The notes beneath the pieces are model-generated. The model was not told where the DNA came from. It saw only the letters and a program-made list of their open reading frames with translations, and did no database searches. Shown here one piece after another: positions 24,046 through 34,920 of a stretch of 64,000 bases of DNA. A program made the position numbers and the translations under genes. Source of the DNA: Desmonostoc muscorum LEGE 12446 (GTDB taxonomy: Bacteria; Cyanobacteriota; Cyanobacteriia; Cyanobacteriales; Nostocaceae); assembly GCF_015207005.2 (NCBI RefSeq), contig NZ_JADEXS020000001.1:8641001-8705000 (forward strand), given 5' to 3'. Every line of letters begins with the position of its first letter. Within the stretch, counting starts at the first letter, position 1.

Positions 24046-27000
24046 TCAAGTCCGCCCAACCAGACTGGCCACTACTGTTGCTAACTCAGCCGGCTCAACA
24101 GGTTTCGGCAAATGCATCTGATAACCTTCTTGTATCGCCCGCATCCGATCCTCCGCCCTAGCATAAGCTGTCAGTGCTGCTGCGGGAATATTTCCTCCTA
24201 ATTCTGGAGATTGCGATCGCACTTTCCGAATCAAAGAGTAACCATCTTCTTGGGGCATACCAATGTCGCTAACTAATACATCAGGTTTCCATTGTGAAAT
24301 TACTTGCAATGCTTCTTGAACTGATTCTACTGCTTGAACTTCGGCTTGGTACTGTTGGAGTACTGTGGTGATAAATTCACGGCTATCAATTTGGTCATCG
24401 ACAACCAGTACCCGCACACCAACAAGGGAGGGGGGCAGATGGGCACAGGGGCAGATGGGCACAGGGGCAGAGGGGCAGAGGAGCGGACTCTTCAGAAGTG
24501 GTAGCTTGACTGTAAATGTTGCGCCTTGTCCTTCACCCGGACTATCTGCATAGACGACACCGCCATGTAATTCTACTAAATGACGGACGATCGCTAATCC
24601 TAGTCCTAATCCCCCATAGGTTCTGGTACTAGAACTATCAGCTTGACGAAAACGCTCAAATGCATAAGGCAGAAAATCAGCACTCATGCCAATACCTGTG
24701 TCAATTACTTGAATTTGGGCATATTTGTCGGTTATTTGTTGTTTTTCTTGACCATCAACTACTGACAATTGCACCTCTACCCGTCCTCCAGTCGGTGTAA
24801 ACTTGATGGCATTGGATAGTAGATTCCAGATGATCTGCTGCAACCGCTCGAAATCACCGGAAACTAGGAAGATTGAATCTTTGCCAAGGAGGCTGTGTTT
24901 TGAATGTTGATTGGTTGGGAATTCTATTTCTCGATATTCGGAATTTTCGGTTTCTGGCGAAGGAACGAGGGAAAATCTCAAATCGATTTCTTTACATTGG
25001 GCAGCTAGCCTAACAGTCTCTAGACTCGACTCAATCATCGGCACTAAATTACAAGTATGGACATTCAGGCGTAATTTGCCTCGAATCATCCGCGATATAT
25101 CCAGTAGGTCTTCAACTAGCTGAGTTTGCGCCTTAGCGTTGCGCTCAATTGTCTCCATCCCTTTAGCGATTTGGGTTTCGTTGAGCTTGCTGCGTTGCAA
25201 TAGTTGTGCCCAGCCAAGGATAGCATTGAGGGGCGATCGCAATTCGTGGGATAATATGCCGAGAAACTCGTCTTTCATGCGGTTAGCTTGTTGCAGTTCC
25301 TCAGTTTGCTGCTGTAAAGATGCAATTAAACTAGCTCGTTCCATTGCGATCGCAATTTGGTCGCACACAGCTTGCATCATCCCCTTTTGATTCTCGGTGA
25401 AGCTTAGCCGAGTCTTGCTGCCAAAGGAAAGAGTACCCAACAGCCGTCCCTGTGCCATTAACGGGTAACAATAATAAGCACTAATTCCTAAAGAACGAAT
25501 CAATTGTGTTTTCGGGTCAGTTGATTGCTGCACATTCTCTACAGATCTTGGATGACCCTCCTGGGCGACAGTACCGCAAACCGCTTGACCAAATGCCAAG
25601 CACTCAATTTCCTTCGCCAGTTCTGGGGAAATGCCACCGTAAGACTGCAACCGCATTACCTGAGAGTTATCCTCAACCATATAGTTAAAGTAAACATCTA
25701 AACCAATTTGCTCCGAGAGTTTTCGGAAGACACTATCGATTAATACCACTGGTTGCTGGCTCGATAGCAGATCGTTAGCTGTCTCAAAAAGTAGCTTTAG
25801 CCTTTGGTAACCAACGGAAAGCGCTTTTTCTACCTGCTTGAGATTGCTAATATCTTGAAACACCAAAATACAGATAGCTGGATGGCCGTGCATTGCTGGC
25901 AAGGTATCAGCAAATATCAGTAGAGAGCGCACACCAGAACTAGTATGCCAGTCTACTTCCAACCCATTCAGACGTTCGCCAAGAGCCACCCGTACTCCTG
26001 GCATTTGCTCATTGGGAAGGCGATTTCCTGCCGCATCCGTATAGTGGTAAACTGTGTGATATTCTGCTGCTGGTATACCTTTAGGAAATTCGCCCCCAGC
26101 TAATTCGTCAGCAGAGCGATTGGCAAAAGTTACCCGTGCCGTTCCTGGTTCGATAAACAACAGCGGTCTTGGCATGAGATTTAACACATCTTCCAGCCAT
26201 TTTTGCTGATTGCGGAGTACTTCTTCTGCCTGCTTGCGTTCTGTAATATCCAAAAATGCACCAACGCACCCTCTGGTCTTCCCTTCCTCGTCAAACAAAG
26301 GTGCAACGTACTCCAAAAGGTTGACTATTTTTCCGCTTTCATGTAATATTTCTAGGTCTACATCCAACACTTCGACACCATGAGCAGCAGAGTACTGCAT
26401 GGGAAGTTCTTCTGGTGAGAGTTCCCTTCCCTGGCGGCAAATTTTAAAGCTTGTCACTTTTTCATCCAAGGGAGCGCTCAGGGAAGCATTTGTCTCTAAA
26501 GATATTCCTAACTGCTTAGCAAAAGCAGGGTTGACCTTAATATTTTTGCATTCTGGATCTTCGGCAATGCCAATGCCAATGGGAATTACCTCCAGCAAAG
26601 TTTGTAATTCAGTGATGCGGCGCTGTAGATCCTTGTTTAGTTGTAGGATTTGTTCCTTAGCCTGTTTTTGCTCGCTGATGTTGCGAGTCACAGTGGCCAG
26701 AGCAATTGGTTGTCCTGTGTTGTTCTCTGTAACGGTGAAGATGTTGTAATCAACTGGTATCAATTCACCTGTTTGCAGATGTCGAAAGCGGAATTCTCCC
26801 TGCCACCGCCCTTGCGATCGCACAGTCGGCAGTATATGCTGTTGAAAATAATCTTTGTCTTCGGGCATGACATAATCTAATACTGCCTTTTGCTTCACCT
26901 CTTCAAGGCTTGCAAGCCCTACTAACTTTTGACCTGCATCATTTATATAAAGTAATTGTCCCTCAAGGGTAGCGATGCCGATAAAGTCAGAGCTATTTTC

Positions 27001-28059
27001 TACCAGCGATACTAATTTTTGTTGCTCTGCTTCTGCTTGCTTGCGTTCGCTTAAATCTAGGATAAACGCTACTGACTCTTCGCGTTTTTCTCCCAACAGC
27101 ACGTAACCAATTAAAATCGGAATTCGGCTACCATCTTTGCGAATGTATTCTTTCTGGTAAGGTGTACAAGCACCTTTGGGATTTCCCTTGGCTTCGGCGA
27201 TACCTTGTTGGTCTAAGTGTCGATGCTCTGGAACAGTAATCTCTCTCCAGCTTAAGGCACCTGCTAACACTTCTTCCCGCGTGTAACCAATTATCCTGAG
27301 ATATTCGTCATTTACCTTGTGGATACCGCCGTACACATCAGCAAAGGCAATGCCGATAACGTTAGCATCTACGAAACTTGCCAGTTTATCTTCGTAGGCT
27401 CTGAGTGCTTCTTGGGCGCGTAGGTGTAGGTCATCAGAAATATCACGCTGATGACTGAGGTGTTCAATAACCCTCGCACTTTGCCAAATCAAAACCGTAA
27501 AAATTACAATCAAGATAATGGCAAACACTGATACTGCAAAAGCTGGATCGTATTGTCCTGCCCGTTGACCTTCAACAATTACCCACCCTAATATAAAAGG
27601 TACTGCGATCGCGGCAACCAATAAACGACGTGCAAGTAAGCCGCCATAGTTATCACTTGTAACTACTCTCATTAACCCCTGTTCTGCCCGCGCCCACAAA
27701 ATGCCTATACCTAGTAAGTTGAACAACACCGCTGTGTGTAACGCCATTGATGTTGTATAAGGAGCAAGTCCATAAAGAACTTTGACTTTGTAGGCATAGC
27801 CCATAAGCGCTTGAAAGGAAATCAAAGTAGCTATCAAAGCCAGAATTTGGGCATACCAATAACTGCGGTGATTTCTTTGATGAATCAGAAACTGTAAGGC
27901 TACACTCACCAACATAAAATTGAGTGCTGTGTTCACCCCCATTCGCCCCGGATGGGATGTTGCCAAACTGCTTGGTGAGTCACGAATTACCAACTCATCA
28001 ATACCAAAATTCCAGCCGAACAGATATTCACAGATTGTGAGTCCAGCAATTGTGGTCAC
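24046..28059 (-). CDS. Membrane-bound PAS/GAF hybrid sensor histidine kinase (main frame)
   Basis: The 1337-codon frame encodes hydrophobic membrane segments (residues 30-200) and four PAS domains (about 228-340, 347-465, 478-605, 625-740). A GAF domain (about 760-905) follows, then HisKA with the phosphoacceptor in [16 protein letters not shown] (about 930). Next come an HATPase domain ([31 protein letters not shown]) and a C-terminal receiver ([13 protein letters not shown], phosphoacceptor Asp in [13 protein letters not shown]). The receiver linker contains a repeat-encoded stretch (24427-24485, ggggcagatgggcac units). The natural N-terminus lies upstream in another frame (see 28028-28405); the GTG at 28059 is unlikely to be the original start. 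Confidence 0.85.
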   Translation of the reverse strand: MTTIAGLTICEYLFGWNFGIDELVIRDSPSSLATSHPGRMGVNTALNFMLVSVALQFLIHQRNHRSYWYAQILALIATLISFQALMGYAYKVKVLYGLAPYTTSMALHTAVLFNLLGIGILWARAEQGLMRVVTSDNYGGLLARRLLVAAIAVPFILGWVIVEGQRAGQYDPAFAVSVFAIILIVIFTVLIWQSARVIEHLSHQRDISDDLHLRAQEALRAYEDKLASFVDANVIGIAFADVYGGIHKVNDEYLRIIGYTREEVLAGALSWREITVPEHRHLDQQGIAEAKGNPKGACTPYQKEYIRKDGSRIPILIGYVLLGEKREESVAFILDLSERKQAEAEQQKLVSLVENSSDFIGIATLEGQLLYINDAGQKLVGLASLEEVKQKAVLDYVMPEDKDYFQQHILPTVRSQGRWQGEFRFRHLQTGELIPVDYNIFTVTENNTGQPIALATVTRNISEQKQAKEQILQLNKDLQRRITELQTLLEVIPIGIGIAEDPECKNIKVNPAFAKQLGISLETNASLSAPLDEKVTSFKICRQGRELSPEELPMQYSAAHGVEVLDVDLEILHESGKIVNLLEYVAPLFDEEGKTRGCVGAFLDITERKQAEEVLRNQQKWLEDVLNLMPRPLLFIEPGTARVTFANRSADELAGGEFPKGIPAAEYHTVYHYTDAAGNRLPNEQMPGVRVALGERLNGLEVDWHTSSGVRSLLIFADTLPAMHGHPAICILVFQDISNLKQVEKALSVGYQRLKLLFETANDLLSSQQPVVLIDSVFRKLSEQIGLDVYFNYMVEDNSQVMRLQSYGGISPELAKEIECLAFGQAVCGTVAQEGHPRSVENVQQSTDPKTQLIRSLGISAYYCYPLMAQGRLLGTLSFGSKTRLSFTENQKGMMQAVCDQIAIAMERASLIASLQQQTEELQQANRMKDEFLGILSHELRSPLNAILGWAQLLQRSKLNETQIAKGMETIERNAKAQTQLVEDLLDISRMIRGKLRLNVHTCNLVPMIESSLETVRLAAQCKEIDLRFSLVPSPETENSEYREIEFPTNQHSKHSLLGKDSIFLVSGDFERLQQIIWNLLSNAIKFTPTGGRVEVQLSVVDGQEKQQITDKYAQIQVIDTGIGMSADFLPYAFERFRQADSSSTRTYGGLGLGLAIVRHLVELHGGVVYADSPGEGQGATFTVKLPLLKSPLLCPSAPVPICPCAHLPPSLVGVRVLVVDDQIDSREFITTVLQQYQAEVQAVESVQEALQVISQWKPDVLVSDIGMPQEDGYSLIRKVRSQSPELGGNIPAAALTAYARAEDRMRAIQEGYQMHLPKPVEPAELATVVASLVGRT

Positions 28060-28405
28060 CGCGATCGCACAAACCCTGGAAAATAGAAGAGTCCAGGAGT
28101 AGCGGTAATTTTGAATTGTTCTTTCCCCCTGCCCCTCTGCCCCCTGCCCCTCTGCCCCTGTTTTCCCCTCCTCTTAAAAACAGCCACAGCGACATCCCAG
28201 ACAGCACAAAGCACAGCGCTGTGTTGAATTTCATTGTGGCGGGACTACCAGGAAAACCGCGCTTAAGAAGATCAATTTCAAGCCACCAGCCAATTAGTAC
28301 TAAATTACCAACCAAAAGGGGGATCGCACTTGCGATTTTTGCCACAAATGAATTTGCAGGAATTTTAAGTATATCTTGCAGTTGCAAGCGGTTAACCTTT
28401 AACAT
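28028..28405 (-). pseudogene. N-terminal piece of the hybrid kinase, frameshifted in a G-rich repeat
   Basis: This frame starts at an ATG (28405) and encodes two membrane segments ([20 protein letters not shown], and [17 protein letters not shown]) that fit upstream of the kinase. It runs through a ggggcagagg tandem repeat at about 28130-28165 and then leaves the correct frame. The continuation of the protein ([20 protein letters not shown]) is in the main kinase frame. That frame has a stop just before the repeat. The shift therefore lies within the repeat tract. It may be a true mutation, a reversible slippage site, or an assembly error. Confidence 0.7.
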
Positions 28406-28648
28406 TGAGTGTTCTCTAACCGCATCTATCTAGCGTAATAAATTACCGTATTTCCTACGGGTTAATCATTTATGTCCATTGTATTTTATGCTACCCCTTT
28501 AGTTGTTTTTCATCTACCCCTATGCATATTTTTTATTGGACAATTTAGAGTAAGCAATAATGGTGGTTCAAAAATTGACCTTTGTGAAGATTTTCTAATT
28601 CCAGGGCATTTCACTTGGCATCATCTTGGCAGCGCTGTTTTTCATCAA

Positions 28649-28770
28649 GGGACTTCCAGAAAATAAATTATCCCAAATTGTTTGTACATTTTTCGGGTAG
28701 CACAGCTGTGCTACCCTACGAACGCGAGTGCGTCCCGCAGGGATGGAATATTTTTTTCCTTGGAAGTCCC
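28649..28770. repeat. MITE, family 1 copy B (CAA target duplication)
   Basis: The 122-bp element has inverted ends GGGACTTCCA / TGGAAGTCCC and is flanked by CAA on both sides (28646-28648 and 28771-28773). The core is a palindrome on gtagcacagctgtgctac. It is the inverted-orientation relative of the copy at 49066. Confidence 0.8.
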
Positions 28771-29156
28771 CAACACCACAAATTCTACAATCACTCCAGA
28801 CGGTGTAAGTGTCCATAGCCGCTCTCTGGGTGGAATTTACACTAATGTTTAGCTTGTCTACATCCCACAGTTTTGACCAACCGACCCTTCTCCTGAGGGG
28901 AACGCTACGCGAACGTGGGTTAAAAACCTTGCTTTTTACTTAGTCCAGGAAGATGGACTTTGCTTGTGTAGCCCAATACATTTCAAACATTCTCTTAGAG
29001 TAACCAAATTTTCAAGGCACTAACTAGAGCATAGCACCATCAAAAAAATCGCCAATACTAGTAAAAATAGTCAGTGAGCGCGATTTTTCAAATCTGATTC
29101 GTTGGTTTGTTCTCCTACTTTGATCTGAACGATCTTCACCATCACTCTTGAGTCCT

Positions 29157-29364
29157 ATATGGCGCCATTCAGATGCAGTACAACATCATATCGCAAGGTG
29201 TAGGGGCACGGCACTGCCGTGCCCTTACAGGTGTACCTCATTCAAATGAAAATCGCTATATATGACGCCATTCAGATGCAGTACAACATCATATCGCAAG
29301 GTGTAGGGGCACGGCACTGCCATGCCCTTACAGGTGTACCTCACGCTTGTGGTAAAACGCTATA
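29157..29364. repeat. Two tandem copies of a 104-bp palindrome-bearing repeat (family 4)
   Basis: Each unit starts atggcgccattcagatgc or a near match, and contains catcatatcgcaaggtg and the palindrome on gggcacggcactgcc. It ends in caggtgtacctca plus a short tail to cgctata. The two units (29157-29260 and 29261-29364) differ at few positions. A third copy lies at 48707-49045, interrupted by another element. Confidence 0.75.
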
Positions 29365-29671
29365 ATTACAGCATAATTTAATTTTTTATCAAATATATAT
29401 TTCTCTCGATTTCATCTTCAATAAAGTATATTTTAATGTCTATCATCGTGGAGATACAACATTTACAAATAATAGTCTAAGCTTACACAATAAGACGCTG
29501 GAATCGAAACCTTAAGTGATGTTTTACAAGGGTTAAAGATATATAGTTACAAAAATCACGGTAAAAATATCTTGATATTTTTTCTTTTTTGTGACTTTTG
29601 ATTTTTCATTCCCCTGAGCTTAATAAAGCTATTTCCAGCAGATTAAGTTAGGCTTGAGACTCTACAAAAAT

Positions 29672-31201
29672 ATGCAAAACAACTCTGGTAAAACTACTTC
29701 TATTTGGATGACAACGGCAAGAGTTCCAGAACAACTGGCACTTACCGAAAATATTAATGCAGATGTGTGCGTTGTGGGTGCTGGGATAGCGGGGATGTCA
29801 ACTGCCTATATTTTAACCCGCCAAGGTAAGTCTGTAGTTGTGCTGGATGATGGACTGATTGGTGGCGGTCAAACCGCACGGACAACAGCACACCTGTCAA
29901 ATGTGCTAACTGAACGTTACTACGAACTTGAGCAAATACACGGTAAAGAAGGCGCAAAACTTATTGCCCAAAGTCATACAACAGCAATTAATACTATAGA
30001 GGCGATCGCTACCCAAGAAAATATTAACTGCGATTTTGAGCGACTTGATGGCTATCTGTTTCCCCCAGACGCGAAATCACTGGATGAAATCCAACACGAG
30101 TTAGAAGCTGCACACCGCGTCGGACTCACTAACGTAGAAATGGTGAAGAAAGCGCCATTGACTGATTTTGATACAGGAGTGTGTCTACGCTTTCCTCAAC
30201 AAGGGCAATTCGACCCGTTGAAGTATCTCGCTGGACTTGCAGAAGCCATTCAACGCCGTGGTGGTAAAATTTTTACGGAGACGCACGTAGAAAAAATCAA
30301 AGGTGGTTTACCCGCCTACGTTGAAACGAGCGGCGGTAAACTTGTCACAGCCGATGCTGTAGTAGTAGCAACCAACTCACCCATCAGTAATTTGGCTACG
30401 ATGCACTTTAAGCAAGCCCCATACATGACTTTTGTCATCGGTGTTAAAGTGCCTGGGGGTTCTGTTTACAAAGCGCTTTATTGGGACACCCTCGATCCTT
30501 ACCATTACGTAAGATTACAGAAGCTTGATGACCAGTATGATGTATTAATTGTTGGCGGTGAAGACCACAAAACCGGACAAGCTGACGATGCCAGCACTCG
30601 GTATGCCAGACTCCAGACATGGACGCGAGAACGTTTCCCGATGGCACAAGAGGTTTTATTTCAGTGGTCAGGTCAGGTAATGAATTCTGATGATGGTATT
30701 GCCTACATTGGCAAAAACCCCTTTGATGAGGAAAACGTCTACATCGTCACCGGTGATACAGGCATAGGCATGACCCACGGCACGATCGCAGGTATACTCA
30801 TAACTGATTTGATTTTGGGGCGAAAAAGTAGCTGGGCAGAGCTTTATGACCCGTCGCGTGTGAAAATTGGTGGAGTAGGTGAATTTATCTCAGAGAATCT
30901 CAATGTTGCTACCCAGTACTTAAATTGGGTGACACCAGGAGATGTTGATTCTGTGGAAAAACTCGCTCCGGGCAAAGGTGCAGTGGTGCGCCGTGGTTTG
31001 ACAAAAATCGCAGCTTACCGAGACGAAAACGGCACACTACAGGAATATTCGGCGATCTGTACTCACCTCAATTGTATCGTTGCCTGGAATTCCTCAGAAA
31101 AGACCTGGGATTGTCCCTGTCACGGTTCGCGGTTTGATACGAAAGGAAGGGTAATCAATGGCCCAGCGATTAATGGGTTGGCACCAGTGGAAGATAAGTA
31201 A
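29672..31201 (+). CDS. FAD-dependent oxidoreductase with C-terminal Rieske domain
   Basis: The 509-residue protein (ATG 29672; an upstream TTG is less likely) starts with an FAD-binding fold, VCVVGAGIAGMSTAYILTR near residue 29, of the DAO/glycine oxidase type. The C-terminal 80 residues form a Rieske [2Fe-2S] domain: CTHLNC and CPCHGSRFD supply the Cys and His ligands. This fusion is common in bacteria and is thought to pass electrons between a substrate amine or alcohol and the cluster. The physiological substrate is unknown. A terminator follows at 31236. Confidence 0.9.
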   Translation: MQNNSGKTTSIWMTTARVPEQLALTENINADVCVVGAGIAGMSTAYILTRQGKSVVVLDDGLIGGGQTARTTAHLSNVLTERYYELEQIHGKEGAKLIAQSHTTAINTIEAIATQENINCDFERLDGYLFPPDAKSLDEIQHELEAAHRVGLTNVEMVKKAPLTDFDTGVCLRFPQQGQFDPLKYLAGLAEAIQRRGGKIFTETHVEKIKGGLPAYVETSGGKLVTADAVVVATNSPISNLATMHFKQAPYMTFVIGVKVPGGSVYKALYWDTLDPYHYVRLQKLDDQYDVLIVGGEDHKTGQADDASTRYARLQTWTRERFPMAQEVLFQWSGQVMNSDDGIAYIGKNPFDEENVYIVTGDTGIGMTHGTIAGILITDLILGRKSSWAELYDPSRVKIGGVGEFISENLNVATQYLNWVTPGDVDSVEKLAPGKGAVVRRGLTKIAAYRDENGTLQEYSAICTHLNCIVAWNSSEKTWDCPCHGSRFDTKGRVINGPAINGLAPVEDK

Positions 31202-31235
31202 AAAGTTACATTAGATATTCACAAATGTTTTATTG

Positions 31236-31259
31236 AGTGGGGTAATTGCCCACTTTTTT
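31236..31259 (+). terminator. Rho-independent terminator of the FAD/Rieske gene
   Basis: AGTGGG (31236-31241) pairs with CCCACT (31249-31254), directly followed by a run of T. It lies 35 bp after the stop codon. Confidence 0.75.
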
Positions 31260-32084
31260 ATTATAATCTAGTAAATATACGGTAATTTTTGGTATTAAAA
31301 AACTTTTACGTCAGCGATCGCTAAACAATCAAACATTGAGTAAACTAAAGTCTTTGTAGCTGATTTTGGTTGATGTTATGCTGCTCATTTTATAAGGTGA
31401 TTTTATAATTCATTTCCAGCTACCAGCTTTTTTTACCTGCATCATTTATGATTAAAGAATACAGTTATTCAAAAAAATAGAGTGCGATCGCAACACTTTT
31501 GAGTCTAATGACTTTTTCAATTAAATACCCTTGGCGCTCTTAGGCGGAAGCCTCCATTAGTTATTTTTGCTAACTTAACTGTATTGTTTAATACAGTTTT
31601 TTTTGTAACTTGATTGTAAATAAATATAAGTAAAATTAATTAATCAATGACAAAGATAATGCTATGCCTTATGCCATAACATGCTACTCGTTTTTTTTTA
31701 TGCTGACCTACTGTATATGTAATTGAGAAAAATAAACGATTAAGTTGAGGTATCAAAGCTGTACAAAGACAAGATACTTTAGTCACGATTCTCACTTATC
31801 TTTTAGCCCTTAGCATGATTGTTTATATTTACGCTAAAAACTTCATGATAGCTATATACAAGTACACCTGACACCTTTTTTGCAACCAAAAACCTATATA
31901 CTAGACTAGACTTTGATAAATTTGAGAGTTTTGTTAATTGCAACACCAAAAACTATTAATTTTTAGATGAAATACTAGCGTATCTTATAGTCTATAGTTT
32001 TTAAAGTTTAGTCAAAACTATATCCAGTATCATCAAAAAACTGCAAACTTCATGTGGTGTAAAAATCAAGCGGGGAGTGAAAAC
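31260..32084. other. Long AT-rich intergenic region
   Basis: No protein-coding signal is seen over about 825 bp. It contains HIP1-type sites near 31315 and 31485 and a second, free-standing terminator at 31577-31604. The final part is the promoter region of the squalene/phytoene synthase-like gene. Confidence 0.5.
31577..31604 (+). terminator. Free-standing rho-independent terminator
   Basis: AACTGTATT and AATACAGTT form a perfect 9-bp stem around a GTTT loop, followed by eight T. It lies 375 bp after the previous gene, which already has its own terminator. It may therefore end an unannotated small transcript. Confidence 0.7.
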
Positions 32085-32915
32085 ATGAATTTACGTAGAG
32101 ATGCTTTGCAAATCCTCAAAGAAACTAGCCGAACTTTTTATATTCCAATTAGTCTTTTACCGGCAGGATTGCAAGAAGCAGTAGCATCAGCATATTTGTG
32201 TATGCGTGCTATTGATGAAATTGAAGATCATCAAGAACTAGATAACCTGACTAAGGCAAAACTTCTACGCACAATCAGTCTGACATTACAAGCAGGAGTT
32301 GATGGCTTCGCCGTAGACGCTTTCTTTGCAGGATTTTGTGGGTATGAGAATTCCCTAGAAGAAGTTACTCTCAGAATTCGAGAATGGTCACTGCTAGCAC
32401 CTGAGAGCATTGCACCTCGAATTTGGGATGCCACTGCTGCAATGGCAGACCGAATGGCTTACTGGGCAGAAATAAATTGGAAAATTGACACAGAATCTGA
32501 TTTGGATCGTTATACCTTTGGGGTTGCAGGTGCCGTGGGATTGTTACTTTCAGACTTATGGACTTGGTACGATGGAACACAAACCAATCGTACCCAGGCC
32601 ATTGGATTTGGTCGGGCTTTACAAGCAGTTAATATCCTGCGTAACCACACTGAAGATCTCGGACGTGGAGTAGACTTCTTCCCAGAAGGTTGGAATGCAG
32701 CAAATATGCAAGAGTATGCGCGGCGAAATCTAGCCTTGGCAGAAGCTTACACCAAAAACCTTCCTAACAGTCCCGCCTTAGACTTTTGCCAAATTCCCTT
32801 GACCTTGGCGCACGGCACCCTTGACGCCCTTGCCAATGGTAAAGAAAAACTCAGCCGCAGTGATGTTTTAGCACTTCTCGAACAGCTGATTGGTGTGAAC
32901 ATGAAAGCCAGCTAA
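32085..32915 (+). CDS. Squalene/phytoene synthase family protein
   Basis: This 276-residue protein starts at the ATG at 32085, with GGGGAGTG ten bases upstream. It belongs to the head-to-head isoprenyl diphosphate synthases: SRTFYIPISLLP near residue 14, then the first Asp-rich motif in MRAIDEIEDH near residue 45. The second motif region reads ILRNHTEDLGRGVDFFP near residue 188. In typical members the first position of the second motif is Asp; here it is Asn, while ED is kept. The product could be squalene, a carotenoid precursor, or something else. It is a single gene. Confidence 0.8.
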   Translation: MNLRRDALQILKETSRTFYIPISLLPAGLQEAVASAYLCMRAIDEIEDHQELDNLTKAKLLRTISLTLQAGVDGFAVDAFFAGFCGYENSLEEVTLRIREWSLLAPESIAPRIWDATAAMADRMAYWAEINWKIDTESDLDRYTFGVAGAVGLLLSDLWTWYDGTQTNRTQAIGFGRALQAVNILRNHTEDLGRGVDFFPEGWNAANMQEYARRNLALAEAYTKNLPNSPALDFCQIPLTLAHGTLDALANGKEKLSRSDVLALLEQLIGVNMKAS

Positions 32916-33330
32916 TAGTTTCTTCAGGACTAATGGAGTCGATTCTAAATTGGCTCCAATACAGCGTTCCTCAAACGCCACTTGCTACCCTGGGGGTTCT
33001 GGGTTCGCCTAGCGTCTCGTAGAGAAGGAGTACAAGTCGGGAAACCGCAAGGGCGCAGTGGCTCCCCAGCCTACGCGATTTAAGGTTTTTAGCTCTAACC
33101 CAAGGGTATTGAATTATAAATTAGTATAAAGTTATTCAAGTATTATTGAATAATGTAAGTATAATAAATCATTTTGTTTTAGCGATCGCTGTAAGTAATC
33201 TCATTTAAACTTTAGAAACTCTTCAAAGGATTTCCAGCAAAAATTACCTGGCAAGAGTTGATTGAAATCTAAATAATTGAGAGAGAGTATAAAATTCACT
33301 ATGATTATTCGCGCAGCGAGTTGACAGCGC
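32916..33330. other. Intergenic region with a dispersed repeat
   Basis: A GC-rich dispersed segment lies at about 32990-33085, including gcgtctcgtagagaaggag and ggaaaccgcaagggcgcag. These are motifs common in Nostoc intergenic DNA. The rest is AT-rich with a HIP1 site near 33181. No gene is seen. Confidence 0.45.
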
Positions 33331-34920
33331 ATGAGCTACTGCTTAAATCCTACCTGTCGCAGTCCAGAAAATTTGGTAAATAGCCAAAGGTGTCAGTCTT
33401 GTGGCTCACGACTACTGTTGCGCGATCGCTATCAGGTAGTCAAGCCATTAGGCCAAGGTGGCTTTGGAGCAACCTTCTTAGCCAACGATCAAGCCTTACC
33501 AGGAGAACCAAGTTGCGTAATCAAGCAACTACGTCCTTCTGGAAACGCACCACATGTTTTACAGATGGCCAGAGAACTCTTTGAGCGAGAAGCCAAAACT
33601 CTAGGTAAGATTGGCAATCATCCCCAAGTACCACGATTACTCGATTATTTTGAAGAACATGAACAATTCTACTTAGTTCAAGAATACATCAGCGGTGATA
33701 CCTTGCAGGAGGAAGTCAAACTCAACGGTGTGTTAAGTGAAACTGGAGTCAAGCAATTCTTGAGTGAGACTTTGCCATTGCTGCAATACATCCACGAACA
33801 AAAGGTAATTCACCGAGATATCAAACCAGCTAACTTAATTCGCCGTACTCAAGATGCCAGAATGGTACTCATTGACTTTGGTGCCGTCAAAAATCAAGTC
33901 ACCCAAGGTGCAGCGAGTCCATCGGGACAGACGGCATTAACTGCATATGCCATCGGTACTCCTGGTTTTGCACCTCCAGAACAAATGGCCATGCGTCCAG
34001 TCTACGCTAGTGATATCTACGCACTAGGGGTGACATGTATTTATTTGCTAACTAGTAAAACTCCTAAAGATTTAGATTACAATCCCACAACTGGTGAGAT
34101 GATGTGGGAGCAGCTTGTGCAAGTGAGTGACCACTTGAGCAATGTATTGCGGAAAATGTTAGAGGTATCAGTACGTAATCGCTATCAGTCAGCGGCAGAC
34201 GTTCTCAGAGCCTTACAAATAGAACCATACTTAGACAGCTTAGCACAGGGTTTATTGGTTAAATCTCCTGATGCTGGAGTTAAAGCGCGAACACACAACA
34301 ACATAGAAGATTCTGCTGTTTTATGTAGCAATCCTTCTGTTGCTGTTACTAGTGCAGGAGTAGCACAGGTAGCAGCAGCAATTCGCGCTAGACGAGCCAA
34401 AGCTGGCGAAGCTTCTGGAATGGGTAAATCAACGACTTTGGTTAACAGCAACGGTAATGGTTCCCAAATTCCAAATTCTAAAATTGAGCGCAAGTTAGAT
34501 ACCCAAAGTTTACTAACAGCCTATATGAAAGGGAGACGGGATTTTGCCCTACACAATTTAAGTTTACTGAACTTGCAAGGTGCTGACTTATCGGGAACAA
34601 ATTTCCATTCCGCTCAATTACAAAAAACCAATCTTCAAGGAGCTAATCTCCATAATAGTGACTTTGGCAGAGCCAGTCTCACTCGAGCAAATCTCAAAGA
34701 CGCTAATTTGAGCAAAGCATACTTTAATCATTCTGATTTAGAAGGGGCAGACCTCCGAGGCGCAGATCTCAGCCATGCTTATCTCAGCAATGCTAACCTC
34801 CGAGGAGCTAATTTGTGTGGTGCTAATCTCACAAATGCTAAAATTTCTGATGAACAGTTAGCACTAGCAAAAACAAATTGGATGACTGTGCGCCCCAATG
34901 GTAAACGAGGCTTATTGTGA
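33331..34920 (+). CDS. Ser/Thr protein kinase with Zn-finger-like start and pentapeptide repeats (SpkB-like)
   Basis: The N-terminus has a double Cys motif (CLNPTC and CQSC, residues 4-24). The eukaryotic-type kinase domain follows at about 32-300: GQGGFGATF glycine loop, catalytic loop in VIHRDIKPANLI, and DFGAV. After a variable linker, residues about 400-510 carry about twenty pentapeptide repeats of the A(D/N)LxX type (LQGADLSGTNF, LRGANLCGANL). Cys motif, kinase and pentapeptide repeats in this order match SpkB of Synechocystis, which is linked to oxidative stress responses. The assignment is by architecture. Confidence 0.9.
   Translation: MSYCLNPTCRSPENLVNSQRCQSCGSRLLLRDRYQVVKPLGQGGFGATFLANDQALPGEPSCVIKQLRPSGNAPHVLQMARELFEREAKTLGKIGNHPQVPRLLDYFEEHEQFYLVQEYISGDTLQEEVKLNGVLSETGVKQFLSETLPLLQYIHEQKVIHRDIKPANLIRRTQDARMVLIDFGAVKNQVTQGAASPSGQTALTAYAIGTPGFAPPEQMAMRPVYASDIYALGVTCIYLLTSKTPKDLDYNPTTGEMMWEQLVQVSDHLSNVLRKMLEVSVRNRYQSAADVLRALQIEPYLDSLAQGLLVKSPDAGVKARTHNNIEDSAVLCSNPSVAVTSAGVAQVAAAIRARRAKAGEASGMGKSTTLVNSNGNGSQIPNSKIERKLDTQSLLTAYMKGRRDFALHNLSLLNLQGADLSGTNFHSAQLQKTNLQGANLHNSDFGRASLTRANLKDANLSKAYFNHSDLEGADLRGADLSHAYLSNANLRGANLCGANLTNAKISDEQLALAKTNWMTVRPNGKRGLL

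Larger units (their letters stand above)
28433..29671. other. Long repeat-rich intergenic region
   Basis: This 1.2-kb gap contains the family 1 MITE (28649-28770), a dispersed segment ggggaacgctacgcgaacg (about 28898-28916), and two tandem copies of a 104-bp palindrome-bearing repeat (29157-29364). The last 300 bp are AT-rich and presumably carry the promoter of the FAD/Rieske gene. No coding signal was seen. Confidence 0.6.
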
